The notes: generated by a model from the letters alone, not told the origin. Positions 27,038-36,169 are shown, counted from the first letter of the stretch. The stretch is 64,000 nt of DNA from Candidatus Electrothrix scaldis (GCA_033584155.1 CP138355.1:186001-250000); one strand, 5' to 3'. Program-made: numbers and translations.

Positions 27038-27245
27038 GTCGGAACACCTACCCTATGAAGAGGGTATTAAGACCGATACTTCTAACCGAACTGTTGCGGG
27101 AGCACGTCGGAACACCTACTGCTTAGTAAAGTCTAAAATTTAGGGTTAAACGTGTCGCCCCCGATTAATCTTCGGGGCTTACCTTGAGACAACAACCCTA
27201 AAACTTAGCTATGACTGAGCACTACCCTATGAAGAGGGTATTAAG
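27038..27245 (+). CRISPR. Distal end of the array: one full repeat, one spacer, one split repeat
   Basis: A complete repeat (27038-27073), a 32-base spacer (27074-27105) and a second repeat. The second repeat is divided into gtcggaacacctac (27106-27119) and ctaccctatgaagagggtat plus taag (27222-27245), with a 102-bp element between. Its last two bases differ (tg instead of ac), as expected for a terminal degenerate repeat. This makes 17 repeats in all with the block at 25111. Confidence 0.9.
27120..27221. mobile_element. 102-bp MITE-like element inside a CRISPR repeat
   Basis: Terminal inverted repeats of 28 bases (tgcttagtaaagtctaaaat... against tgctcagtcatagctaagtt... from the other end; 21 of 28 match, both ending ttagggtt). 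They are flanked by a 4-bp direct duplication ctac (27116-27119 and 27222-27225) that belongs to the repeat sequence. The interior holds a hairpin (ccccgattaatcttcgggg). No reading frame, so it must be moved in trans. Confidence 0.75.
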
Positions 27246-27311
27246 TGTAGGGGCGACCGGTCGGTCGCCCTGACGTGTCTCTGCTCTTACTCCTACCGTC
27301 TCCAGAGAATA

Positions 27312-27410
27312 CTCAGGGTGTTACCCTGAGCTGATACATACAGCCCCGTTGGGGCAATGCCCTGAAAGGGCAATATATACCAGGCCGGGGTAACACCCTG
27401 GCCCAATCCC
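27312..27410. repeat. Cluster of palindromic repeats before comF
   Basis: ctcagggt/accctgag (27312-27330) is the same palindrome as after icd. gccccgttggggc, gccctgaaagggc and a final copy with ggggtaacaccctggccc follow. Just upstream lies gggcgaccggtcggtcgccc (27250-27269). No gene in 27246-27494. Confidence 0.6.
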
Positions 27411-27494
27411 CTCCCGCAACCCTGCGACGCAGGCATTTCTCACCCAAACCGGGTACGATGAGGACGAAACTGAAATTCGCCGATTCCTCCAAGG

Positions 27495-28259
27495 ATGGCG
27501 TATTTACTGTTAGAGGAGGCTCATCAGGTGACCAAAAACTTCATTCGTTCTTTTTTCTCCGCTTCTCTCAATCTTCTCTTTCCCCCGTCTTGCCCCTCCT
27601 GCATGATATCAACCGGGAAAGGCACCGGATACTTGTGTGAAGATTGCCTGGCCCGTTTACAGCTTATCACCCCGCCCTTGTGTACCTGCTGCGGCACGCC
27701 GCTGACACTCGGGGACAACCGCCTCTGCCTCACCTGCCTGGACAGCCCCCTGCCTTTTCAGGCCCGATCATGCTTTCTCTATCAGGAGCCGATAAGCACG
27801 CTTATCCGCCAAGTCAAATTCACTGGCAACCTCACCGGCCTGCGCTCTCTTGCAGCCTTGGCACGAGAAACACCCGCCTTTCAGAACCTCAACAAACCGG
27901 ATCTTCTCCTCCCTGTTCCTCTGCACATTCAGCGCCTGCGCGAGCGGGGCTTTAACCAATCGCTGCTCCTGGCAAGGGCCTGTTTTCCCGAATGGAAGCC
28001 ACTCATCCGCTTCGACATCCTGAAACGCCAGCGATCCACTATTCCTCAAACCCGGCTTAGCGGCAAGGCTCGCCGTAATAATCTCCACAAGGCCTTTGCT
28101 ATAGCATCCCCCCATCTCGTACAGGGAAAACAAATTCTTTTAGTGGATGATGTTTTCACCACCGGCTCAACGCTCAGGGAATGCGCAAAAATTTTATTAG
28201 AGGCAGGAGCAGCAGAAATTACAGCCTTTACCATCGCCAGAAGCGGCGTTACGGGATAA
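27495..28259 (+). CDS. comF: ComF-family phosphoribosyltransferase-like protein
   Basis: A 254-residue protein with an N-terminal zinc-ribbon-like region (CPSCM, CEDC, CTCCG and CLTC) and a C-terminal PRTase domain with the PRPP loop LLVDDVFTTGSTLREC. ComF proteins are needed for DNA uptake in competent bacteria; the biochemical role is not settled. The preferred start MAYLLLEEAH is near 27495, but MISTGK and others are possible. It stands alone on its strand. Confidence 0.9.
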   Translation: MAYLLLEEAHQVTKNFIRSFFSASLNLLFPPSCPSCMISTGKGTGYLCEDCLARLQLITPPLCTCCGTPLTLGDNRLCLTCLDSPLPFQARSCFLYQEPISTLIRQVKFTGNLTGLRSLAALARETPAFQNLNKPDLLLPVPLHIQRLRERGFNQSLLLARACFPEWKPLIRFDILKRQRSTIPQTRLSGKARRNNLHKAFAIASPHLVQGKQILLVDDVFTTGSTLRECAKILLEAGAAEITAFTIARSGVTG

Positions 28260-28427
28260 GAGAGGTTGAAAAAACGCCCTGTTCCATCCATGAAATCATA
28301 TCAAGGTACAGGGTTACTATTTACTTCTCACTCCCATTATGTTTTAAAAGCATGCAAAAAAGATGACCCCTCCAACATGGTGGGATAAAAAAAATAGTGA
28401 ATTTCCTCCTTACTCCTCTGCTTCACT

Positions 28428-30776
28428 ATGAAAAAACAGTTTCATAACATATATACTCCGAATAGACTGCTTCGCTTTCTCCTTCTGGTTATTCCAGTCA
28501 TGCTCCTGAGTGCCTTCATCTCTCTTCTTTTCTATCTGGATGAAAAAAGACATCAGGACGATCTGCACAAAGGGGAAGAAACCTATGTCATAGGGCACCA
28601 CGAGCAACGAATACGCGAAACATTCCTCAACATAACGAGCGACATAAACATATTAAGTAAGTTATATTCAGAAAACTCCCATAAGGAGCATCCTGAAAAT
28701 GCCCTCAAAAATTTTGAACAAATACTGCGTATTTTCTCAGAACATAAGCAAGTATACGATCAAGCCCGGCTGATCAACAACGAGGGCATGGAAAAGATAC
28801 GCATTAATCTTGTTGCCGGTCAAAGTGTCCTCGTTCCCCAAGAAAAACTCCAAAATAAGGGGGGACGCTATTATTTTCAGGATTCGATCAAGCTCAAGCA
28901 GGGAGAGGTCTTTATCTCCCCCTTTGACCTGAATATGGAGCATTGCACCATCGAAATACCCCATAAGCCCATGCTCCGTTTCGGAGCTCCTGTTTTTGAT
29001 CACACAGGCAAGAAGCAAGGAGTCGTCATACTCAATTATCTTGGCCAGGAAATTCTCAACCAACTGACTGAGGATACCAGCGATCGTCTTAACGGTAAGC
29101 TTATGCTTCTGAACCGGGACGGATACTGGTTACATGGAGAGCAACAGGAAGATAACTGGGCCTTTATGTGGCCGGAGAAAGCGGACCGAACCTTTGGGGC
29201 CAGATATCCTGAGGCCTGGAAAACAATCTCAAAACAGAATAGAGGGCAGTTTCAGATTAACAAAACCCTTTTCACCTTTACAACAATCCGTCCCCTCACC
29301 ACAGGAATGATTTCCGGTATCGGAGGATGCTTTTCTCCCTCTGAGCAACAGAGTCAGAAAATCAAAGCTGGAGACTATTACTGGAAACTGGTCACCAAAC
29401 TCCCCCTCACCCAAATAGAACAAGAACACCTCGCTCCAGTCCGATACAGCCTCTTGCTGTTTAATATCCTCCTTTTTATTCTGCTGGGACCTCTTGGCTG
29501 GCTTCTGATCAGTTTTTACACAGGCCGTGAGGCAACCCGCCAGGAGTTAAATCATTTTAAAAATGTTTTGGACAAGACCCATGACTGTGTCTTCATGTTT
29601 GACCCCAAGACAATGTATTTCACCTACGTCAATCAGGGGGCACAAAAACAGGTCGGTTACAGCCCCGAAGAATTTCTCAAGCTGAGACCGGTTGATATTA
29701 AACCTGAATTTACGGAAGAAAAATTTCAAAAAATAGCAACTACGTTAATTAAGGAAGAAAGCAAGGCCCTGTTCTTCCAAACTGTACATGAGCATAAAAA
29801 CGGGACCAGGATCCCCGTTGAGATCCACCTCCAGTATATCGAACCGGAACACAGTGCAGCCTGCTTTGTTGCTATCGTCCGTGATATAAGCGAGAGAAGA
29901 AAGGCGGAAGAGGCCTTGAAGGCAGCTCATCAACGGCTTCTCACCGTCCTGGACAGTATGGATGCGATGGTCTATGTCATTGATGCAGACTCATACGAAA
30001 TCCTCTTTCTCAACAGATACGCTGAAGAAATTTTCGGCGATCTTACAGGGACCATCTGCTGGAAGGGCTTACAAAAAGAGCGCAATAAACCTTGTGATTT
30101 CTGCCCCAACGACCTTCTGCGCAACAGCAGTGAATATGCGGACAAGAGCTATGTCTGGGAACGGCGAAATCCGTTCAATAAACGATGGTACGAACTCCAC
30201 GATCGGGTCATTCGATGGTTTGATGGCCGTGATGTCAAAATCCAAATCGCCACCGATATCACGGAACGCAAAATTATGGAGCAACAGCTACATTATAATG
30301 CCTACCATGATTGCCTGACAGGATTGGCAAACAGGCTGCTTTTCTATGAACGCCTGAAACAGGAATTGACTGCTGCGGAAAAGAACACTACAAAATTGGC
30401 CCTGGTTTTTATTGATCTAAATAAATTCAAACCGGTTAACGATCAGTACGGACATGATATCGGGGATCTTCTTCTTCAGGAGGTGGCCAGACGCCTGCTT
30501 TCCTCTGTCCAGGAGACAGATCTGGTTGCCCGAATGGGCGGAGATGAGTTTGTTCTTTTACTCCCCGACGTACAAGGAACAGACGAGGTAATGCAGGTAA
30601 TCAGGAAGCTCAATACGGCTTTGGAAGATCCTTGCCAGCTGTCCCTCACCCTGGTACTGACGATCTCCGCTGCGATGGGTACAGCGATCTACCCGGACGA
30701 CGGGACCTCAGAGGATGAGCTCTTGAATGCGGCTGATAGGAGGATGTACAGCAATAAGCGGGAGGGAGAGGCATAA
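28428..30776 (+). CDS. Membrane PAS-PAS-GGDEF diguanylate cyclase
   Basis: A 782-residue protein: TM helix (about residues 14-36), extracytoplasmic sensor domain of Cache type (about 40-335), TM helix (about 340-365), PAS domain 1 (about 375-490, HFKNVLDKTHDCVFMFD), PAS domain 2 (about 500-610, with CWKGL and CDFCP cysteines), then GGDEF (about 625-780). The active site ARMGGDEFVLLL is intact (GGDEF near 704-708), so it should make cyclic di-GMP. The usual inhibitory RxxD site, five residues before, reads QETD, so classical product inhibition is probably missing. No EAL domain. Confidence 0.93.
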   Translation: MKKQFHNIYTPNRLLRFLLLVIPVMLLSAFISLLFYLDEKRHQDDLHKGEETYVIGHHEQRIRETFLNITSDINILSKLYSENSHKEHPENALKNFEQILRIFSEHKQVYDQARLINNEGMEKIRINLVAGQSVLVPQEKLQNKGGRYYFQDSIKLKQGEVFISPFDLNMEHCTIEIPHKPMLRFGAPVFDHTGKKQGVVILNYLGQEILNQLTEDTSDRLNGKLMLLNRDGYWLHGEQQEDNWAFMWPEKADRTFGARYPEAWKTISKQNRGQFQINKTLFTFTTIRPLTTGMISGIGGCFSPSEQQSQKIKAGDYYWKLVTKLPLTQIEQEHLAPVRYSLLLFNILLFILLGPLGWLLISFYTGREATRQELNHFKNVLDKTHDCVFMFDPKTMYFTYVNQGAQKQVGYSPEEFLKLRPVDIKPEFTEEKFQKIATTLIKEESKALFFQTVHEHKNGTRIPVEIHLQYIEPEHSAACFVAIVRDISERRKAEEALKAAHQRLLTVLDSMDAMVYVIDADSYEILFLNRYAEEIFGDLTGTICWKGLQKERNKPCDFCPNDLLRNSSEYADKSYVWERRNPFNKRWYELHDRVIRWFDGRDVKIQIATDITERKIMEQQLHYNAYHDCLTGLANRLLFYERLKQELTAAEKNTTKLALVFIDLNKFKPVNDQYGHDIGDLLLQEVARRLLSSVQETDLVARMGGDEFVLLLPDVQGTDEVMQVIRKLNTALEDPCQLSLTLVLTISAAMGTAIYPDDGTSEDELLNAADRRMYSNKREGEA

Positions 30777-30996
30777 ACCCTCCCTGCTATGTAGCATTTC
30801 TCCAACCTGATGATTTCGCTTCGTTTAATCGGCTCTACGCATCTTTTTACAATGCGAATCCTCATAGGCTATAGTACGACTCATCATCGAACATCACACA
30901 ATACTCGTCTTTATTTGTAAGGCATGCTGAAGGACATGAAACACAAACGTCCAGCAGGTGTTCCCAAGCCTTTGCCGTGTAGCCCAGTAGCTTATT

Positions 30997-32842
30997 AAGG
31001 GTGTTGAAAAGTAGTATTTTTATGAGTTAGTAAGGTTGTCCAGTAGCCGTAATGATGGCTTTTTTTCGCTTTGAAACCTCCGAAGGAACTGTTCCGACCT
31101 GTTTTCCGGATTTAATCTATTGAGTTGAAACAATCAATAAAGATTCTTGGTATTTTCAGGGCGTTATATCCTTGGAGCTTTGCAGCGTTTTGTGTGTAAC
31201 TATTTGTTATTTCTATTACATCATGCTGCCTTACTGAACAGTTCAAGTTGTTGACTTTCATTCTTTGGTTTCTTTTTACGAAATCCGGCCATTTCAATAA
31301 GCAAGGTTGTTATCATGGTAAATGTCATCCTGCCGCACAGAGCATGTTGACTGCGAACAACCGCATCTTCCAGGCATTCTCGTTTTTTCATGAGATTAAA
31401 AGGTCTTTCGCAATTTTTTTCGCATCTCGATTGCCTGTCGTGCCGCTTCGCTATCAACCGGCATCCTCTGAAAATGGGCGTCATCAAAAGCAATTAGACG
31501 AAACCGGGGACAAATTGCCGCGCGTGAACATTCACCGGCACCGGCTGCGCATTTATATTCATGTCCTTCGTCCGTCAGGCCCATACGATTCATTGGAATT
31601 TCACAGAATTGATCACATTTCACATGGAGGCTCCCCGGCTCGACATGTTCCGGCAGGGGTGTATCGGCTGACACCGGCGTGATGAGATGGACTCCGGTGT
31701 CGGACAACAAATCCCCCTCTTTGTCATGATACGCCTGATCCGCGCTGATGAGTTTCATTTCAATACCAATTGCTTGCGCAAGTTCAACCAACGGCTTTAA
31801 GTACAGGCTGTCATGATGATTGGCCGGACCGAGCAGAGAAACAAGGGGATAACTCAATCCTGTCGACGGGTTGATTGCCGTCAACGTATGCATACGATAA
31901 CCTACTACATACGGGGACTTATCGCGCTTGTTGCGTCGAGCGCCGCAGTCGCAATCTATATCACTGTAGACCCGTACCTTTTTATCGCCGACTTTGATGC
32001 TGTACAGTGGGTACTGGTTATCATTGGCTATTTCAGTGGAATCAACTCCATGCAGCACACTGTTCTCCAACAGACCGCTGCCATAGAAATGATGTAATAT
32101 GTACACCAGAATATTCACAAGTTGAGAGAATTTCAAATCTCTGCGGAAATGACAAAGCTCAGTATGATCAATAATTTCCTTGGTGTTGAGCGGTAACCCT
32201 AAAAATCTGCGATTCTCTTTACGTTCCTGCCCCATGTATTCCGAGCTGCAAAATTTACGGTAGCTTATCTCAGGGTATTTTATGGCTTTTAATAGTTCGG
32301 CACGAAAAAGTTGGCATGGAAAGATGTCCCGCATTTGCGGTGAATAACCTTCGTTGGCTAATAACGCATTGATGATGCGATTATCAAGCAACTCGTCAAT
32401 GAATCGAAGTTCCTCATTGTGAATCTCAGTCCATGATTTATGAGAGCGGGAAAATTTCAACAATCCGGCTTTTGTATAAAAATTATCTACAAAATCAGCC
32501 ATATCCTGTAATGGTATAATCCGACTGTCAGGCTGTTGTTGCTCAATGCCGATCAGCTCCTCAATCGGTATGTCCAGTTCCTCATCAAACTCCTGATAAT
32601 CTGCTGCCGCTGCATCCGTTATCTCTTTGGTGATTTTCTTTTTTTGCTTTCTGGAGAGACGCTGCCAATTCGGATGGTTCGATTTCAGCTGCTTCCTGAT
32701 GATTCGTTTGATATCTTTCTCTTTCATAACGCCTCTCTTTGGTATCAATTTGTTTTTGTTGACTTTTATACCATTATAGAGGCTTTATATGTTTTAAGCA
32801 ACTGTATTGATTTGTTTATTTTGCATTTTCTTCAACACCCTT
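30997..32842 (-). mobile_element. Insertion sequence (IS1182-like), 1846 bp, complete
   Basis: Ends are inverted repeats beginning aagggtgttgaa (left 30997; right as ttcaacaccctt ending 32842). A 5-bp direct duplication ttatt flanks it (30992-30996 and 32843-32847). It holds one transposase gene that needs a frameshift. Inserted in a small gene whose frame is restored on removal, which fixes both borders. Confidence 0.85.
31221..32727 (-). pseudogene. DDE transposase, frame changes at an A7 run
   Basis: About 500 residues when the two frames are joined. The first frame from MKEKDIKRIIRKQ (GAGAGG upstream) includes VLHGVDSTEIANDN, YRMHTLTAIN and LISADQAYHDKEG, the DDE catalytic regions of the IS1182/IS4 type. 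It stops at 31396. The true C-terminus, RPFNLMKKRE then RSQHALCGRMTFTMITTLLI, is in the next frame to 31221. Deleting one A from the run of seven near 31414 gives a continuous MRKNCERPFNL. Either inactivated, or expressed through slippage on the A-run as some IS elements do. Confidence 0.8.
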
Positions 32843-33094
32843 TTATTGACGTTCTTGGTATTTAGCCTCGGAAATGCCTTTTCCACTTCAGTGTAGTTTA
32901 TTTCCATATCCGGGATTTCACCTCTCAACTTCTTCAGCACTATTCCTTGCAGTAATATTGCCAAGTTTATACATGACTTGTTGAATCGTTGCGTTGTGTA
33001 GCCTTTTCTGGCTAAGTACTTCTTGGTTGCCAAAGGGACAGCGCGCTCAATCTCGCATGCCAATTCAAATGCAAACCAATTCAATTTTGTCTTT

Positions 33095-34768
33095 CCTAAA
33101 TCCTGCAATTAGTTGAAAGGGTATCGTAAAAATAGTATAATCCTCAATATGTTAAAGGTAAAATTACTACAGAAGAGGGTCACTATTTTTATGAAGTCTA
33201 AACAGAATAAACGATCTGCCCGAGTCTCGCCCAAAAAAATACAAATTAATAAAGGAGCAAAAGGGGTTACAGCACAGGCAGGCTTGATTCCTGCCGTAAA
33301 GTTCCTGCAAAAACATAATGTTGGCCAGCTTATCCAGGAAACTTTAGAACATCAACGCGGAGCCACCGCCACTTATGATGCAGTTGATATAATATTTCTC
33401 CCTTTGATAGCTATTATCGGCGGAGCTCGTTCTATCAGCAATATTGCAACAGTCTGGGCAGATAGCGTACTTTGCCGGATAGCAGGATGGCGGTTAATCC
33501 CGGACGAAACAACCTTTGGCCGCCTTTTTCGAACATTCAGCTATCGTCATATCAATAACCTGGAAGTTCTTAATCATCGGTTGCGTGCTCGCATGTGGCG
33601 TAAGGGATTGCGATCCGGGAAAAGTAAAGTCGGTGCAGCCCACTGTCTGGTTGTTGATGTGGATTCCACAGAAAAGACGGTATACGGTTCTCAGCAAGGA
33701 GCGGCCAAAGGGTTTAATCCACATAAACGCGGTGCAAAATCGTATCATCCTCTGCTTGCATTTTGCGCTGAAAGCAAAGAGATATTGCAAGGGTGGCTTC
33801 GATGCGGCAATGCCTATACAAGTAATGGTATTGTCGAGTTTACCAAGCAACTTCTGGCACACCTTCCCAATGGAACCCGGATTTTGTTCAGGGGCGACAG
33901 CGGTTTTTTTGTTGGTGCCCTGCTTGATCTTTTGGATCAGTATGGTCATAGTTACCTGATCAAGGTTAAGCTCAAGGGGCTGGTCACCCTTCTGTCCAAA
34001 CAATCCTGGGAGCCGGTCCCCGGGCAGGCCGGTTGGGAACAATGTATCTTTTTTCATAAATGTACGACCTGGTCTTCGACCCGACTCTTTGTTGCGGTCC
34101 GCAGAGAGAAACCGGCTGACCCGGCAAAACCAGCGACCCTGTTTGAGATGAAGGAGTTCGATTACTTCTGTTATGTGGTCAGTGAGATTGCTGATCCATG
34201 GCAGGTCCACAAACGATACGGCCAACGAGCAACTTGTGAAACCTGGATTGAGGAAGCAAAAAACCAGACTGCGTTGGTACATATCAAGACAGAAGATTTC
34301 TGGGCAAATAGTGTGTTGTTTCAAGCTGCTATTCTGGCATACAACACGATACGATGGATGGCTTTATTGAGCGGTAATGCTGTATTACGTCGCTGGGAGC
34401 CAGGTACAATTCGTACATTTCTCGTTCGGGTGGCTGGGAAGTATACTACTGGTGGACGGCAGCAAAAGCTATTTGTTCCCGAACGAATGCTGTATTCCAC
34501 TCAGTGGGATGACTGGGTGGCGGTGGGGCTGTACTGACCAGCACTACTACCTCTTTTTTTGAAATATTTTTTTCCATCAACAGGATTAGTGCGTCTTGTG
34601 GGGCAAAATATTCTACTTGATCAGCCTTAAAGAGGCATCTGCTTATCTGGAAACAGCACTTTTCGGTGTTTTTTACTATCAACTGATAACTATTTTCAGA
34701 ATTTTTGGTTTTCTACAACACCAAATGGTTAGTCATTTGAGCCAAAAAGATCAATTGCAGGATTTAGG
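33095..34768 (+). mobile_element. Insertion sequence of the IS1380 family, 1674 bp, complete
   Basis: Perfect 16-bp inverted repeats cctaaatcctgcaatt (33095-33110) and aattgcaggatttagg (34753-34768), with a 5-bp direct duplication tcttt (33090-33094 and 34769-34773). One intact transposase gene inside. Confidence 0.92.
33191..34537 (+). CDS. IS1380-family transposase
   Basis: About 448 residues from MKSKQNKRSA (the frame is open from 33113). Family motifs: GAKGVTAQAGL, then LVVDVDSTEKTVYG (first catalytic Asp), YHPLLAF, FRGDSGFF (second Asp) and CETWIEEAKNQ (Glu). ATG 33191 is preferred over the long basic N-terminal extension because AGAGGG stands upstream at a usable distance. Full length and without lesions, so the element could be active. 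Confidence 0.93.
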   Translation: MKSKQNKRSARVSPKKIQINKGAKGVTAQAGLIPAVKFLQKHNVGQLIQETLEHQRGATATYDAVDIIFLPLIAIIGGARSISNIATVWADSVLCRIAGWRLIPDETTFGRLFRTFSYRHINNLEVLNHRLRARMWRKGLRSGKSKVGAAHCLVVDVDSTEKTVYGSQQGAAKGFNPHKRGAKSYHPLLAFCAESKEILQGWLRCGNAYTSNGIVEFTKQLLAHLPNGTRILFRGDSGFFVGALLDLLDQYGHSYLIKVKLKGLVTLLSKQSWEPVPGQAGWEQCIFFHKCTTWSSTRLFVAVRREKPADPAKPATLFEMKEFDYFCYVVSEIADPWQVHKRYGQRATCETWIEEAKNQTALVHIKTEDFWANSVLFQAAILAYNTIRWMALLSGNAVLRRWEPGTIRTFLVRVAGKYTTGGRQQKLFVPERMLYSTQWDDWVAVGLY

Positions 34769-34867
34769 TCTTTTCCTTTTCATCTGAAAAGAAATGCCAC
34801 GGTTCGATCGTTGAATAATCCAGATTATGACTTGCCATTGCTATTAATTGAATTTTGGTATTTTGGT

Positions 34868-34913
34868 GTGTTCCTGCATGCAACGAAAGCGGGAACGCAT
34901 TGCTCAACTTATC
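34868..34913 (-). repeat. attC-like element A
   Basis: On the minus strand it reads gataagttgagcaatgcgtt and contains tgcgttcc/ggaacaca as a stem. It directly follows the TAA (34918-34920) of the small membrane protein gene. Related to elements B (35424), C (36091) and D (35101). Confidence 0.5.
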
Positions 34914-34917
34914 TCGT

Positions 34918-35109
34918 TTATTCTTTTACTTGCAAGTACATTGCGATGCCACATAAGACAATAGAACCTAATGGGCCTAAAAGCTTTAACCAGAATGACA
35001 TCATCCCGGATGTTGATGGTCTTCCACGATAGTATTCCAAGCTTATAAACCAAACTATAGCGAGTAGTGTCAAGAAGTGGGAATATTCCACGTTCAATCC
35101 TTCAGTCAC
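34918..35109 (-). CDS. Small membrane protein, unknown
   Basis: A 63-residue protein with two likely TM helices (HFLTLLAIVWFISLEYY and LLGPLGSIVLCGIAMYLQV) joined by a short polar loop. No family recognised. It starts within element D and stops at element A, the compact layout of a gene cassette. Its small size and lack of homology make the call moderate. Confidence 0.5.
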   Translation of the reverse strand: MTEGLNVEYSHFLTLLAIVWFISLEYYRGRPSTSGMMSFWLKLLGPLGSIVLCGIAMYLQVKE

Positions 35110-35155
35110 GTAGGTCAGCCTTTTAGCTCTGCTTAATCTAACTTAGGCAACTGAA
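35101..35155 (-). repeat. attC-like element D
   Basis: Outer arms ttcagt/actgaa. On the minus strand it reads cagttgcctaagttagatta and ends gctgacctacgtgactgaa. The stop codon TAA of the preceding gene is inside gcctaag, as is common for the gcctaac end of integron cassettes. Part gacctacg is shared with B and C. Confidence 0.5.
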
Positions 35156-35403
35156 ATATCATCCCCAGGTCCTAACGCCTTTCCCCCGAGAAACATGTTG
35201 TTCGGCTCACGACCGTCATTAACGTATACTTCGATGTCTCCCACGCCTCCTTCGCCCTGGTGCTCGCTGGAGATATGAAAATGCTGGTCGGGATCATCTT
35301 TGATCATCTGGAGAAGTGAAATCAGTTCATCAATCTCAGCGCGAGCAAGCCCTAACTCTATACCATACCACCCGTTCTTCCAATCCTCTATGTCTACATA
35401 CAA
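35143..35403 (-). CDS. Conserved-looking small acidic protein, unknown
   Basis: An 86-residue acidic soluble protein (WYGIELGLARAEIDELISLL, then HFHISSEHQGEGGVGDIEVY). It has the look of a small immunity-like or cassette-borne hypothetical protein, but I cannot assign a family. The stop codon lies within element D. The start MYVDIEDWKNGW is the only ATG in a good position; GGGGGAAGAAC stands upstream. Confidence 0.6.
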   Translation of the reverse strand: MYVDIEDWKNGWYGIELGLARAEIDELISLLQMIKDDPDQHFHISSEHQGEGGVGDIEVYVNDGREPNNMFLGGKALGPGDDISVA

Positions 35404-35423
35404 TAGTTCTTCCCCCTATTTAC

Positions 35424-35491
35424 ATAACCACAAGGTAGGTCCGCCTGCGTGTAACGAAAGCGTACAACGCATTGCTCAATCTGCTTGTTAT
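35424..35491 (-). repeat. attC-like element B
   Basis: On the minus strand: tgataacaagcagattgagc at the start and aggcggacctaccttgtg plus gttat at the end. The outer arms gataac..aag and cttg..gttat are complementary, and the centre tgcgttgtacg/cgttacacgca forms an imperfect stem. The first base triplet is the TGA stop of the phosphatase gene. The taac...gtta frame resembles integron attC sites. Confidence 0.55.
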
Positions 35492-36072
35492 CACTTCGCT
35501 TCATCAGAGCTGCGTAACTGTTTATATACGCCGAAGCTCCAATGGGTTGAGCCGGGACTCCTTGGCCCGGACCAATCTCGATTCCTTAACTCTTTGGCAA
35601 GAAGACGGTTAAATATACCGTGCCCGACAAAAAGCACCTTTTGCTGCTCGCGGGCTAATTGAATGAGTGTATCTGCCGCCTGTGATGCCCGTTGTTTTGC
35701 TTCATTGAGGGACTCTGAATTATTAGCGTAACCAAGCAGCCATAACACCCTGAAAATCATCGCCCAAATGTTTGGTGACATTTTCAGAAGCCTCCAGTTT
35801 GCTGACGGCAGCCCTGCTTCTATGAACTGTTTATCTGATATTATAAGTTTTTCCGCATCAAGGGTCTTTGCGGAATCAATTGACCTGGGAAGGGTGCTGC
35901 TGACGATAACGTTACAAGCTTGGGCGTAGGCCGATGCAGCTTGTGATGGATGCGAAGTTTTGGATAAGCCTGATTCGTTGTACCTTCTTATCCAGTCAAT
36001 AAAGTCGGATGCTGTTATTGGCTTTTCTGAAATCGGTTCCGGCATACCGTGCCGAAGTATTGCTATTTCCAC
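35491..36072 (-). CDS. Histidine phosphatase family protein
   Basis: A 193-residue protein of the phosphoglycerate mutase-like (SixA/CobC) superfamily: MEIAILRHGMPEP contains the RHG phospho-histidine motif, VSSTLPRSIDSAKTL the second arginine region, and VLFVGHGIFNRLLAKEL the second histidine. It lies between the attC-like elements B and C. The substrate is unknown; phosphatases of this class are found as mobile cassettes. Confidence 0.85.
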   Translation of the reverse strand: MEIAILRHGMPEPISEKPITASDFIDWIRRYNESGLSKTSHPSQAASAYAQACNVIVSSTLPRSIDSAKTLDAEKLIISDKQFIEAGLPSANWRLLKMSPNIWAMIFRVLWLLGYANNSESLNEAKQRASQAADTLIQLAREQQKVLFVGHGIFNRLLAKELRNRDWSGPRSPGSTHWSFGVYKQLRSSDEAK

Positions 36073-36090
36073 GATCCTTTCTCATCAAAC

Positions 36091-36169
36091 ATAATAGCCG
36101 CGTAGGTCCGCCTGGGTGCAAGAAAAGCTGGCAAAGCATTGCTCAACTTATCTGGTTTCGCGGGTAATC
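36091..36169 (-). repeat. attC-like element C
   Basis: On the minus strand: attacccgcg at the start, gataagttgagcaatgcttt in the middle, and caggcggacctacgcggcta at the end. The outer arms tacccgcg/cgcggcta pair with one mismatch. It shares gataagttgagcaatgc with element A and caggcggacctac with element B. Confidence 0.55.

Larger units (their letters stand above)
30862..34838 (-). pseudogene. Small cassette-like gene interrupted by two IS elements
   Basis: Three pieces join into one uninterrupted frame when both IS elements and one copy of each target duplication are removed: 34838-34769 (MASHNLDYSTIEPW...), 33094-32843 (FELACEIERAVPLATKKYL...) and 30996-30862 (LLGYTAKAWEHLLDV...). The joined protein has about 150 residues. 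Its middle is basic (YLARKGYTTQRFNKSC) and its end carries C-x2-C-x3-C-x7-C (CVSCPSACLTNKDEYC), so metal binding is possible. No family is recognised. ATG 34838 has no clear ribosome site, so the start is tentative. The visible TTG start at 33108 lies inside an IS end and is an artefact. Confidence 0.7.

Noticed and set aside
32794-33108. 104-aa minus-strand gene as an intact unit
   Set aside because: Its TTG start lies inside the IS1380 end and its C-terminus is IS sequence; it is the middle piece of the gene split by two IS elements.
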